From JBCCFW01 sp039029535 (lineage in GTDB: Bacteria; Acidobacteriota; JBCCFW01), in the NCBI GenBank assembly GCA_039029535.1, contig JBCCFW010000002.1:62001-126000 (forward strand): a stretch of 64,000 nt of DNA, given 5' to 3'. Below are positions 52,173 to 61,900 of the stretch, piece after piece. Both the position numbers and the translations under genes were made by a program. A model generated the notes under the pieces. It ran no database searches. It was not told where the DNA came from and saw only the letters and a program-made list of their open reading frames with translations. Each line of letters starts with the position of its first letter. The stretch's first letter is position 1.

Positions 52173-52667
52173 GGTGAGATCTCCTTCGAGAAAAGTGAGG
52201 AGCGGGAGTCCGAAGAGACAGGGGTAAGCGTGTCTCCTGCCATTCGCGGCCAGGCTCGTTCTCTCGTCGTTCTCGAGCGGAGTCGCTGCGTTCGGCGACG
52301 CAGGGGGCGGCTCGTGAAACGCGAGTGACGCCACGTCAGGCGCATCCTGATCGATGCGGATGGCATGAGGACGACTACAATCGGCTAGTACGAATCGTGC
52401 GTTGATTGAGTCGAACTTTTTTTAGGTGACGACCCCGTCGAGGGATGAGCTCATGGCGTTCTGACTCGGTGATCCGAGGAACGGTCTTGCCGGATTGGAG
52501 AAGCTTCAATCGGCAACATTTTGAGGACGGTTGGAGCTTCTTGGCAGCGCGTGTCGTCGGGCCGGAGCCGAGATGCGAACATGGCAATCTCGCCATCTGC
52601 TCTCTCTTTTTCCACTAAGAATCTTTCAGTCGTGTCGACATGCCCCTGCGGTGGCGTTCGGCTCGTT
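52173..52667. other. Intergenic region with consecutive small hairpins, partly AT-richer
   Basis: This stretch upstream of the protease gene is partly AT-richer than the window and contains a T7 run near 52419. Three stem-loops follow within 75 nt: ATGAGCTCAT (perfect 10-bp palindrome, 52445-52454), CTCGG-TGAT-CCGAG (52465-52478), and TTGCCG-ATTG... / CAAT-CGGCAA (52487-52516) followed by CATTTTG. No convincing protein is encoded. It may contain the protease promoter and a structured 5' leader, or a small RNA reading rightwards ending at the third hairpin. Confidence 0.45.
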
Positions 52668-52709
<42 letters not shown>

Positions 52710-52862
52710 GGGAGGCCGGTCGTCCAGTGAGCCTTGGGGGCTCGCCGGAATGCTCGGGCTTCCATTGGAGGCGTTGTCGGGGGCGAGCCCGACTGGAGCA
52801 AGTGCTGCGGGCCGGGCGAATCACCTTGAGACGAGCTGTCGGGTCGACTGAGTCGGGCGCTC

Positions 52863-53290
52863 GTGCAAGGAGACGCAAGGTCGTTCCTCCCGCTCAACCC
52901 GTTCAAGGTGATCGACGGTCTGCGCATCGATCCCATCGTTCGCGTGCCGACGCAGACCGGCTTCTACCGGGAGGGCAGCACGGCCACGACGATCGCTTCG
53001 GCGCTCCAGGGAGGGGGAGGGCTTCGTCTTGGCGCTGCTCGATGGCTCGGGTGAGACGACCGTCATCGGGAGCCACGCGTTCCGCGATCACGCCCTCTGG
53101 GCGACGGGCATGAACGTGGCCAACCGCGACATGGGGCTGGACGACGACATCCGCTCCGTGCGTGGACCCTTGTCGCCGTGTCGTCGCAAGCCGGCCATCG
53201 ACGCGACGCGCCCGCAGGGAGGTCGCACCTTCGAACAGCGTGACTTGTCCACCCGGACCGAGTCCCGAAGCTGCGCCTGCCGCACTACTG
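52863..53290 (+). pseudogene. Frameshifted coding remnant
   Basis: From 52863 one frame reads RSFLPLNPFKVIDGLRIDP followed by IVRVPTQTGFYREGSTATTIA, which looks like ordinary protein. At the purine run GGGAGGGGGAGGG near 53015 the sensible reading passes to the next frame, giving FVLALLDGSGETTVIGSHAF and RDHALWATGMNVANRDMGLD up to DDIRSV at about 53160. Farther on a third frame reads LRLPHYCGSRCFLFCW to a stop near 53325. I do not recognise the family. There is no ribosome-binding site or signal peptide at the front. Best explained as the end of a gene inactivated by indels. Confidence 0.5.
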
Positions 53291-53464
53291 CGGGAGCCGT
53301 TGCTTCCTCTTCTGCTGGGGAACCGACTGAGTCACGACCTGCTCATCCTTCCGCTCGGCTCGTCACGTGTCTCACTCCGAACGAGCCGGCCGGCGTGCGG
53401 GATCGGGCCGGCTAGGATTCTCTCGTGGTCCGTCACCGCCCGGGCGGGTCGAGGAGCGAATCCC

Positions 53465-53758
53465 ATGAGCTTGGCGCTGCTGCACTGCGACACCTTCCTC
53501 GGGTGGGCCTCGGCTTCGAGCAAGCCCCTGGTCGGCTTCTTCTGGTGCGTCGGTCTCGCGATGGCGGTGGTCAGCTACCACTTCGCCGAGGCCGTCTATC
53601 TCGACGGATTGAGGTGGGCGGTCTTCTCCGCCAGCGTCTCCAGCGTGGCCATCTTGCTCGGCGGTGGAAGCGGGCTCTGGTTCTCCGCGCCCTTGGTCGC
53701 GGGACTCCTCGTGCTCACCTGGCTCGTCCGCCGTCGCGTCACGTGGACGCGTGGTTGA
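53465..53758 (+). CDS. Small membrane protein of unknown function
   Basis: 97 residues from an ATG at 53465 with GAGGAG 8 nt upstream. Two to three hydrophobic helices are visible (PLVGFFWCVGLAMAVVSY; WAVFSASVSSVAILLGGGSGLW; APLVAGLLVLTWLV), ending in a positively charged RRRVTWTRG that should stay cytoplasmic. No family recognised. It converges with the 53768 membrane-protein gene, stops 9 nt apart. Confidence 0.6.
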   Translation: MSLALLHCDTFLGWASASSKPLVGFFWCVGLAMAVVSYHFAEAVYLDGLRWAVFSASVSSVAILLGGGSGLWFSAPLVAGLLVLTWLVRRRVTWTRG

Positions 53759-53767
53759 GGCGGTGGC

Positions 53768-54490
53768 TCAGCGCGTCGGCGTGCCGTTGGGGCCGGTCGT
53801 TTCAGTCAGCGGTCGGTAGGGATCGTCACGGTCTGGGTGTTCGACGGCATGGGCCTCGGCTTGGAAGCAAAGCTGACTTCGGAGGCGTTCAGCAGGCGGG
53901 ACGTCTTCTGAGGGTTCATCGCGTCGTGACCACAGGTGCTGAGCCCAAGCCGCCAGCACGAGGACGATGCACGTGAAGAGCATGAGTCCCATGATCTCGA
54001 GGAGCAGGCGCACGTGCAGGCCTCCCCCTGCCGGCTCCATGGTGATCAGGCTGCCTGCGAAACCTAGGATCAGGCCCTGAGCCAAAGCGAGATCGGGGGA
54101 GGCATCCTGTCGAGGGCCGCAAGCTTCGTGCCAAGCGAGGCAAGCCACGACGAGAGCACTCGAGAACACTTGGACGCCCACCACCGCGGCCACCGGGTCG
54201 AGCTGGCCGAGCCACAGCAGCGTGAGTGCGAGAACGAGCTCGAACGAGAAGCCGGTGACGCCCAGCCACCAAGACGGCTCGGCAGGGGCGCGCTTCGGAG
54301 TGGGATGCCGACGTCGAGCCCAGTGCCGGACGACGACTTGAAGAGCGACCAGGCCGAAGAGGATCGGGACCATCGCCCAGGGACCAAGGCGACTAGTCAC
54401 CGTCCAGGCGAGGACCATGTAGACTGCCAGCCCATTGAAGTTCAAGTGGACGAGTTGGCGAGACCATCGTCCTGCTCTCGAATCCTCCAT
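53768..54490 (-). CDS. Multi-pass membrane protein of unknown function
   Basis: 240 residues from an ATG at 54490 with GGGAGGGAG immediately upstream. About six hydrophobic helices (LNFNGLAVYMVLAWTV; MVPILFGLVALQVVV; GFSFELVLALTLLWLG; VVGVQVFSSALVVACLA; ALAQGLILGFAGSLI; LLLEIMGLMLFTCIVLVLAAW) are followed by a charged cytoplasmic-type tail of about 55 residues. The length, start sequence (MEDSR) and SD context resemble the 36418 gene, but homology is unproven. Function unknown. Confidence 0.65.
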   Translation of the reverse strand: MEDSRAGRWSRQLVHLNFNGLAVYMVLAWTVTSRLGPWAMVPILFGLVALQVVVRHWARRRHPTPKRAPAEPSWWLGVTGFSFELVLALTLLWLGQLDPVAAVVGVQVFSSALVVACLAWHEACGPRQDASPDLALAQGLILGFAGSLITMEPAGGGLHVRLLLEIMGLMLFTCIVLVLAAWAQHLWSRRDEPSEDVPPAERLRSQLCFQAEAHAVEHPDRDDPYRPLTETTGPNGTPTR

Positions 54491-54581
54491 GCTCCCTCCC
54501 TGGCGCGTTCACGTCGCGCAGATGGCAAGAAGCATGTCACGACGGTCGAAGACGAGAACGGAGGGCCACGGGAAGAGCTGG

Positions 54582-54761
54582 GTGACCGTGGTCGAGCCTG
54601 CACCACCGCCCGAAGCACGTGAGGCCTGGATGCGCTGGCGAAGGGACCATCCCGAGCTGAGTCGCCGGCTGAGCGACGACGACGTGCGCTTCGACCATCT
54701 CTGCGGTTCTGAGGGACAGCGGGTTCGCGTGAGCGTTCTGCTCGAGCGGGGAGGTGGCTGA
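54582..54761 (+). CDS. Very small hypothetical protein
   Basis: 59 residues from a GTG at 54582 with GGAAGAG a few bases upstream. It reads VTVVEPAPPPEAREAWMRW then RRDHPELSRRLSDDDVRFDH and ends VRVSVLLERGGG. The composition is protein-like, with charged helices and a final strand, and unlike a random frame. There is no homologue I recognise and no signal peptide. It diverges from the 53768 gene and is followed by a decayed STN-like fragment on the other strand. Confidence 0.45.
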   Translation: MTVVEPAPPPEAREAWMRWRRDHPELSRRLSDDDVRFDHLCGSEGQRVRVSVLLERGGG

Positions 54762-54777
54762 GCCAGTCGTTGCAGCT

Positions 54778-54895
54778 CACCGAAGCCCGAGCTCCTCGGC
54801 CGTCCCGACCCCGCAAGGCTCCATCCTCGACGATTCCGGACAGGCCGCTCCGGAAGGACACGGTTCTGAACACCATGCGTGTCGGAGAGCTCGAT
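54778..54895 (-). pseudogene. Decayed fragment of an STN-like C-terminus (copy of the 62412 gene end)
   Basis: Positions 54781-54846 match 62416-62480, the 3' end of the intact STN-like gene, at about 85-90% with one inserted base, in the same orientation. Translated on the minus strand the fragment reads SGLSGIVEDGALR, against FGLSGVVEDGTLR in the intact gene. It then needs a one-base shift to continue as VGTAEELGLR, identical to the intact C-terminus. The upstream match fades after about 54895. No start or complete domain remains. Confidence 0.75.
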
Positions 54896-55014
54896 CGCAT
54901 CGAAAAGACACTGAGCGTTCGGCGCCTGGGCTCCGCGGGACCCGACGGGGGGTGGAGACCGCGCTCCACCCGTTTAGTACCGTGGACAGCACGCCGCTCA
55001 GTGAGGAGGTGCTC

Positions 55015-58000
55015 GTGCTGCGTCCCTCTCGTCGTCTCTTCGTCGCTCTCGGCCTGATGCTTGCCGGGTCGGCCTCTGGTCAGCGCTGTCACCTGCTCGA
55101 CGCCGAGTTCGGCCTGCTCCAGCAGCCCTCTGCGCTCGCTCTCGGGGACCTCGATGGTCTCGGCCAACTCGACGCGGTCGTCGTGGTCGACGGCCCGCTG
55201 GGTCCGCAAGTGGTCGTGTACTACGACCTGCGCTACCTGGAAACCAGCTACCTGGATCGTCCCTTGAGCACGCGGGCCGGCGACGTGACCGTCGCCGATC
55301 TCGATGGGGACACCCTCTCCGACGTCGCCGTGGCGGCCGATGGTCTCTCCTTCTTCCTCAGCAGCGAGGGCCGGCCGGCGCCGAACAGTCCCATCGGGGA
55401 CGAACGGCGCGGACCCTGTGCTGGAGCGACTCAGGCGATCGTCGCCCTCGAGCTCGACGGACGGGACGGGCTCGACCTCATCCTCGGTGCTGCTGACGGC
55501 ACCCTCTGCACGGCGCTCAACGACGGTACCGGGAGCTTCAGCACCGGTACTCCGATCGCCCTGCCCGATGAGCTGGACGACCTCCACGCAGTGGATCTCG
55601 ATGATGACGGTGACCAGGATCTGCTCGCCACGGGGCGGTCCTCGGGAGCTCTGTGGTACCTCGAGAACACCGGCCGCTCCTTCGCGGCCGCCCGGCGTCA
55701 CGAGGTCTCGGACGCGGCGGGGGTGGACACCGGTCGGCTGAGCTCGGATCCCTGGCCCGACGTGGTGGTCGCTTCGCCGACGGCCGAGGAGGTGCTCGTC
55801 TTCCTCGGTGACGGTGACGGTGGTCTCGCCGAGCCCACGCGGGTGTCGGTGCCCGGTCGACCTCAACGCGTGCGCTTGGGCGACGTCGACGAAGATGGGG
55901 ATGTCGATCTCCTCGTTCTCCACGCGACCGACGAGGTCTCGCTCGTGACCCAGGAAGCCGGAACGTGGTTGGAGAGTGCGCGCTTCGTGGAGAGAGCCGA
56001 GCTCGTCGACGGCGCGATCCTCGACGAGGACGGTGTCCAGGGCGCCGACTTGTTCCTCGTCGCTTCGACTGGAGCGATGAAGGTCCGCTACAACCGCGGC
56101 GGGGGAACCTTCGGTGAGCCGCCGTCTCCTCGCACCATCCCGGTCGGGCCAGGGCCGACCCGCCTGTTCGCCGGTGATCTCACCGATGGCGGCCTCGACA
56201 GCCTGCTGAGCGCGAACGCGGGTGGGGACGTGTCGGTGATCCTCAACGACGGTCTCGGCCAGTTCTCGCCCGAGGCCTGGCACGGGATCTCGGGTCGACC
56301 CCAGGCGACTCTCCTCGCCGATGTCGATCGCGACGGAGAGCCCGACGTGGTGATGGTCAGCTCCGAGCGGGGTGAACTCGCCGTGCTGCACGGTCGCTCC
56401 GGCGGCGGCTTCGAGCGCGAGCAGACCTGGCCGGGGGTCGCCGATGCACGCCGTCTCGTGCTGGCCGACCTGGATGGTCTGAATGGCCCCGACCTCGTGC
56501 TCGCCGGCGCGAGCCGAGCCGAGCTCGTCGTCTTGCTCAACGATGGCCTCGGTGGCTTCGCCAATCGCAGCGTGCTCTCCCTCGACGGCATCCCGGGGGC
56601 GCTGGTGCTCGGAGCGCTCGACGATGACGGCCGGTCGGACCTGGCGGTGAGCACCTCTTCACCTGACGAGGTCGTGTTGCTCTTCGGTCGGGGCGACGGG
56701 ACTTTCGAGCTCGGTCCACGCTGGAACACGGGACCGGAGGAGCCGCGTCACCTGGCGCTCGCCCAGCTCGACGGAGCGGGCGGACTGGACCTCGTGAGCG
56801 GTCACGGCGCCACGGTCGTGACCCACCACTCCCTCGGGGGGCGGAGCTTCGAGGCGGCGGTGACGTTCGATCTCGGTGCACCGCTGAGGGCGATCGCAAC
56901 GGGCGACGTCGATGGGATCGGTGGCGTGGATCTCGGGCTCTTGGTCGACGAGATTCAGGTCGCGCTCAACGACGGGGCGGGGGCTTACCCCATGACGATC
57001 GTGAGCCCGACGCGTGCCACCGACGGCTCGCAGCTCGTGCTGGGCGAGCTCGACGCCCTGCCCGGTCTCGACGCCGCGGTCAGCCTGCCCGAGGAGGGGC
57101 TCGTGGAGCTGCTGTCGGGAGACGGCACGGGGAGCTTCGGGGTCGGTGAGGACCTGTTCGTGGGGAGACGTCCTCGGGCGCTGAGCCTGATCGACCTCGG
57201 GGGTGAGGCTGCGCTGATCGTGTCCAACGAAGGCACCGACGATCTCTCGCTGTTGCGCCGGGAGCCGATGGGCTGGAGCGAGGAGCGGCTGGGCACCTGT
57301 GACGACGCTCGGGCGGTGGCCGTGCTCGAGCACGACGGTGTCCTCGGGCTCGATCTCGTGGTCGCCAACGGTTCGTGTGGCGACCTCGTCTTCCTCGTCA
57401 ACGACGGCGACGGTGCCTTCACCGAGACGGAGCGGCTCTCGCTGGGGATCGAGATCGCCGATGTCGTGAGCGCGGATCTCGACGGACTGGACGGCGAGGA
57501 GCTCGTCGTCATCGATCGAGAGCTCGACGAGCTCGTCGTGCTGCGTGCGGTGGCGGGCTCCTGGATGGAGCTCGACCGACGACTCGTCGACCGCGATCCG
57601 TACCGGGTGCTCGCGACCGACGTCGACCTGGATGACCTGCCGGACGTCGTGCTGATGAGCTCGGGGACGAGCTTCCTGTCGCACTATCGGAACGAGGGCT
57701 CTGGCGTCCTCGCGTCGCCCCTGCGTTACGGCCATCGGGGATACGAGGCCGACGTCGTCGCGGCGGACCTCGGCGGCACCAGCAGTCGCATCGGGCCCGA
57801 TGTCGCCGGGATCGCCCTCGGCTCCGGTGGGAGAGGGCTGTGGATCGTCCACTCGGACGGCGCGGGCGAGTTCTCGGATGGTTACACCTTCCACACCAAC
57901 CTCGATGGCATCTGGGGACTGGCTGCCCTGGACCTCGACGGACTGGGCCAGGTCTCGCTGGCGATGACCCTCTCACTCGTGGACCGGGTCGAGATCCGTG

Positions 58001-58476
58001 TCGCCGCACCAGCCCGGCGGGGCTTCCCTGCGAGTCGTCTGTTGACCACCGGCTCGGTGCCGCTGGACGTCATCTCGGCCGAGCTCGACTGCGAGCCGGG
58101 CCAGGACCTGGCGACGGCCGACTCGGGCAGCGATCGCATCTCCATCTTCGGCTGTGACACCAAGACTTGGCTCCTGCGCAACGACAGCGCGACCTCGCTG
58201 AGCCAGCCCGAGCTTCGGGCGGCCCTGGAGCTCGGACTGAGCCTCACGGGTCCGGACGGTCTCTCGCAAGCGGGAGAGGGCGGGCTCGAGTCGGCGCCGG
58301 GGAGTGGCGACGACGACCAGGCCTACGTGCCGTCGTTCGTCAGCGGTGAGGTCGATCCGGATCCGACCGTGCTCCTCGATGCCGGTCGTCCCCTGGTCTT
58401 CTATCGCCTCAGCGAGCCGCAGGCGGTGATCCACCTGTCGAAGACGGCAGACGGCTTCGTTCGCGTGGTGTACTGA
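55015..58476 (+). CDS. Very large secreted VCBS/FG-GAP beta-propeller protein
   Basis: 1153 residues from the GTG at 55015, preceded by GAGGAGG; this start gives the signal peptide MLRPSRRLFVALGLMLAGSASG. Almost the whole protein consists of VCBS-type blades with an Asp-rich loop and a short Val-rich strand, repeated about twenty times: LGDLDGLGQLDAVVVV, VADLDGDTLSDVAVAADG, LADVDRDGEPDVVMVSS, LADLDGLNGPDLVLAG, and so on, enough for two or three seven-bladed propellers. The Cys-containing end (AELDCEPGQDLATADSG) lacks an obvious anchor. Its function is probably adhesive or structural. It lies just upstream of the CHAT-STAND module but 118 nt separate them, so co-regulation is not shown. Confidence 0.8.
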   Translation: MLRPSRRLFVALGLMLAGSASGQRCHLLDAEFGLLQQPSALALGDLDGLGQLDAVVVVDGPLGPQVVVYYDLRYLETSYLDRPLSTRAGDVTVADLDGDTLSDVAVAADGLSFFLSSEGRPAPNSPIGDERRGPCAGATQAIVALELDGRDGLDLILGAADGTLCTALNDGTGSFSTGTPIALPDELDDLHAVDLDDDGDQDLLATGRSSGALWYLENTGRSFAAARRHEVSDAAGVDTGRLSSDPWPDVVVASPTAEEVLVFLGDGDGGLAEPTRVSVPGRPQRVRLGDVDEDGDVDLLVLHATDEVSLVTQEAGTWLESARFVERAELVDGAILDEDGVQGADLFLVASTGAMKVRYNRGGGTFGEPPSPRTIPVGPGPTRLFAGDLTDGGLDSLLSANAGGDVSVILNDGLGQFSPEAWHGISGRPQATLLADVDRDGEPDVVMVSSERGELAVLHGRSGGGFEREQTWPGVADARRLVLADLDGLNGPDLVLAGASRAELVVLLNDGLGGFANRSVLSLDGIPGALVLGALDDDGRSDLAVSTSSPDEVVLLFGRGDGTFELGPRWNTGPEEPRHLALAQLDGAGGLDLVSGHGATVVTHHSLGGRSFEAAVTFDLGAPLRAIATGDVDGIGGVDLGLLVDEIQVALNDGAGAYPMTIVSPTRATDGSQLVLGELDALPGLDAAVSLPEEGLVELLSGDGTGSFGVGEDLFVGRRPRALSLIDLGGEAALIVSNEGTDDLSLLRREPMGWSEERLGTCDDARAVAVLEHDGVLGLDLVVANGSCGDLVFLVNDGDGAFTETERLSLGIEIADVVSADLDGLDGEELVVIDRELDELVVLRAVAGSWMELDRRLVDRDPYRVLATDVDLDDLPDVVLMSSGTSFLSHYRNEGSGVLASPLRYGHRGYEADVVAADLGGTSSRIGPDVAGIALGSGGRGLWIVHSDGAGEFSDGYTFHTNLDGIWGLAALDLDGLGQVSLAMTLSLVDRVEIRVAAPARRGFPASRLLTTGSVPLDVISAELDCEPGQDLATADSGSDRISIFGCDTKTWLLRNDSATSLSQPELRAALELGLSLTGPDGLSQAGEGGLESAPGSGDDDQAYVPSFVSGEVDPDPTVLLDAGRPLVFYRLSEPQAVIHLSKTADGFVRVVY

Positions 58477-58594
58477 GACGCGTGCGCGCTCCGGCGATCC
58501 GAGCTAGCCCGTCCATCGCCCGATCCCCTCGACCGTTCCGGCTCCGGTGCGCGATCATGCGAAGATGGGCTCTCGACTCGACGCAGGAGGGGTC

Positions 58595-58969
58595 ATGTCA
58601 GGACCACCGGAACTCATCGCTCGGAAGGCCGCCCAGGCCCTGGCCAGTCGGCTCGGGGCCGATCTTCCAGTCCAGGTGGAGGCGGCGATCGCCGACGCCC
58701 GGGAGACATCGGGACCAGCTCGGCACGACGTGACGGTCGTCGCCATCGCCAGCGTGGTGATCGGCGCCAGCGGTCTCGCCTGGACGCTCTACAAGGACCT
58801 CGTTCGAGACCGAAAGGCCCCTCCACCGGACGCCAAGCAAGTGCTCGTGCAGCAAGTGCTCGTCCAGGTGAACGTGGATGCCCGGCAGGTCGTCGGCGAC
58901 TCGGACCGCCAGGCTCTCGCGGAGGCCATCGTGGACGAGGTGTTGGCCCTGCCGCCTCCTGAGGACTAG
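58595..58969 (+). CDS. Small single-pass membrane protein, partner of the CHAT-STAND protein
   Basis: 124 residues from the ATG at 58595 with GGAGGGG upstream. An N-terminal amphipathic region (PPELIARKAAQALASRLGADL) precedes one transmembrane helix at about 46-66 (VTVVAIASVVIGASGLAWTLY). A basic KDLVRDRK, a linker and a short alpha/beta tail (VLVQQVLVQVNVDARQVV; LAEAIVDEVLAL) follow. The gene ends 4 nt before the CHAT-STAND ATG, so they form an operon. By analogy with small constant components found beside NTPase conflict effectors, it may recruit the CHAT-STAND protein to the membrane or sense its trigger. That is inference; I do not recognise the family. Confidence 0.7.
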   Translation: MSGPPELIARKAAQALASRLGADLPVQVEAAIADARETSGPARHDVTVVAIASVVIGASGLAWTLYKDLVRDRKAPPPDAKQVLVQQVLVQVNVDARQVVGDSDRQALAEAIVDEVLALPPPED

Positions 58970-58973
58970 CTCG

Positions 58974-61900
58974 ATGGCCTGGCTCGTTCGCGAGCAACAG
59001 GGCCGGCTGCGCCTCGTCGCGGACGGCCTGGGCGATGACCTCGAGTGGGAGCTCGAGCAGCCACTGTCCGAGGTCGAGCTCGAGGACCTCCGGTGGTACC
59101 TCGAGGACTTCCTGCAGGCACCGCACCTCGCCTGGCGCGAGCGTGCCGACTGGATTCGCGAGCAGCTTCCCGCGTGGGGGGAGCGAGTTGCTGCCGCCTT
59201 GCTCGGGCCGGCCGTCAGCCGCTTGCCCCAGGACCTGTCGACGCACGAGCTCTGGCTCTGCTCGTCTTCACCAGCCTGCCTGAGCGTGCCCTGGGAGTTG
59301 GCTCGACGACCGGGCGCACGCCGACCGCTCTGCCTGGAGCTCGACCGATTCGGGCGAGCCCTGGAGCCCCCCGGATCGGCGCTGAGCTTGGACGTCGACG
59401 GCGCGCTCCGCGTGCTGCTCGTGATCGCTCGTCCGAGTGGTGTCGAGAGCCTGGCGTTCGGCTCGACGGGAAGGCGGCTCCTGGAACGCGCCGTCGACGG
59501 TGGTCCCATCGACCTGGAGGTCCTCCGACCGCCGAGCTTCGACGCGCTGCAGCGGAGGCTCGAGGAAGCGCGAGCGGAAGGACGCCCCCACCACGTCGTG
59601 CACTTCGATGGACACGGCACCTTCGACGAGTCCGCTGGGGAGGCCGTCCTGGCGTTCGAGACGCGCTCTGGCCAGCACGCTCGCGTCCCGGCGGGAAAGT
59701 TGGCTGGCGTGGTCGGGGCGGCAGGGGTCCCGCTGCTCGTTCTCAGCGCGTGTCAGTCGGGTCGCATCGTGCCGTCGGTTCGACCCGAGGCCAGCGTCGC
59801 GGTGAGTGCCTTGCGGTCGGGCGTCGCGTCCACGGTGACGATGACGACCTCCGTTCATGCCGAGCCGGTCGCTTGGTTCATGGACGAGCTGTACGCGTCC
59901 CTGTCGTCGGGGGAGCCGGTGTCGCGGGCCGTCAGCTCGGGGCGCCGATGCCTGCAGGAGGCGCCCGAGCGCTCCACGATCTCGGGTCGAGTCCCTCTCG
60001 AGGACTGGCTGGTGCCGGTCCATCACGCGAGCCGTGACGTCGTGTTCGAGGGATTGCGGGCGAGGGCGCCGGCTCGGACGACCGAGACACCTTTCATCGG
60101 CCGCGACCGGGACATCCAGGAGCTGGAGCGCACGCTGCTGCGGCATCGTGTCGTGCTGCTGCACGGGCTGGTCGGAGTGGGCAAGACCAGCCTGGCCCGC
60201 GCCTTCTCTCGCTGGTTCGCCAGCACCAGGGGAGGGGCGGCTCTCTCCGAGTCGTGGCATCGCGGAGGTGAGCTGCCCGACGGGCTGCTGGCCGAGCTCA
60301 GGCAGCGGCCCTCCGTGGTGACCTGGGATGACTTCGACTCGGCTTCGACCACCGACGCTCAGGGCTTGCGCGAGCTCCTGGCCGGTCTCGCTGGTGACGC
60401 AGAGGGCTGGCTCATCCTCACGAGCCGGTCGCCTCAGCACTGGCTGGAAGACGACATCGCTCGTCACCACGTTCAAGGGCTGACCCCACCGGACGTCGCT
60501 GCGATGTTGCCTGCTCCACCGACAGGCGGAGACACCCTGCCGACGCGGCGTCTCCTGAGCCTCGTCGATGGTCACCCGTCGACGCTTCTCGCCCTGGCCC
60601 CTCAGCTCGAGCAGCTCGAGCACGACCAGCTCGCCGACGGGCTCGCCGGTTCTGGTTCGCTGCCTACAGAGGCTGGCGTCCTGACCGACCTCGGGCACGA
60701 GCTGGCCGAGGCCCTGGAGACCCTGACGAGTGAGCAGCAAGAGGCCCTGCCTGCGCTGCTGCTCTTCGAGGGCATCGTCGACCAGAGCATTCTCGAGCAG
60801 CTCGTGGAGTCAGGTGCGTCGAGCCTGGCAGGCGTGCAGTGGAGCCCGCTCTTGAGGAGCTGTGAGGAGCTCGGCTTGCTCGTGGAGGTCGGTCAGGGAG
60901 CGTTCAGGGTGCATCCCGCGCTCGGTGCGCGGATCGCTGCCGGCAGGGAGGCTGCCGTGCTCGACCATCGAGAGGAGCTCGTTCAGTCCGCCATCCGCGC
61001 CCACGGTCGCTTGGGGAAGTGGCTCTTCGGTGCCAGCCTCGGAGATCGCCGGGTCGCTGGCCGCCTGGCGGGTGAACAGTTCACCCTGCTGCGCACGGCG
61101 CGCGCGGCGATCTTTCGGAACGAGCATCGCAACGCTCAGCTGATGCTCCAGCCCCTCATTCGGCACTGGACGGCGGAAGGCCTGTTCACGAGCGTCTTGC
61201 ACGTGCTGGAGGAGCTTCGCGAACGCGTGGAGGAGGGGCACCCTGAGCCCGATCTCGGGACGGAGCTGGGAGATCTCTGGCTCTACTTGAACAGCGAGTG
61301 GGCCGGGCGCATGCGCGCTGTCGACTCGGAGCGAGCGGCCGCCGTGTATCGAGAGCTCCGCCAACGCCTCGAGCGAGATTCGCGTCGGCCCGTGGCCCTC
61401 GCGGCAGTTCGCCATCAACAGGGCTTGCTGGCACAGGACGACGCGTTGTTGGGCGAGGCCGAGGAGCACTTTCGTGCCGCCCGCGAGCTGTGCGAGTCCG
61501 CCGAGGATGCTGCTGGCCTGGCCGCTGCTCATCATCAGCTCGGGCGTCTCGCCGAGCAACGGAGCGACTGGCCGGCCGCGGAGAGGTCCCACCTTCGATC
61601 GCTCGAGCTCGAACGAGGGCTCCGTCACCAGCAGGGAATCGCCTCCTCCCTTCACCAGCTCGGAATCGTCGCGCAACGAGCGGGCGACGACGCCCTGGCT
61701 CAGTCGCGCTTTCTCGAAGCGATTCAACTGAAGGAAACGCTCGGTGACTGGGCTGGCGTGGCACGCATCCATCACGAGCTGGGCATCTTGTCGGCAGATG
61801 TCGAGCAAGCGACGGCCTGGCACCGGCGAGCCCTCGTGGCTGCCCGTTCGCTGGGTGAGCGCTCTCTCCAGGCGGCCGCCTGTCATCAGCTTGGGCTGCT

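Noticed and set aside
52375..52596. A 73-residue minus-strand ORF (ends ...KKVRLNQRTIRTSRL), considered as a transposase N-terminal remnant
   Set aside because: The resemblance to helix-turn-helix transposases is only compositional. There is no second domain, no inverted repeats and no ribosome-binding site.
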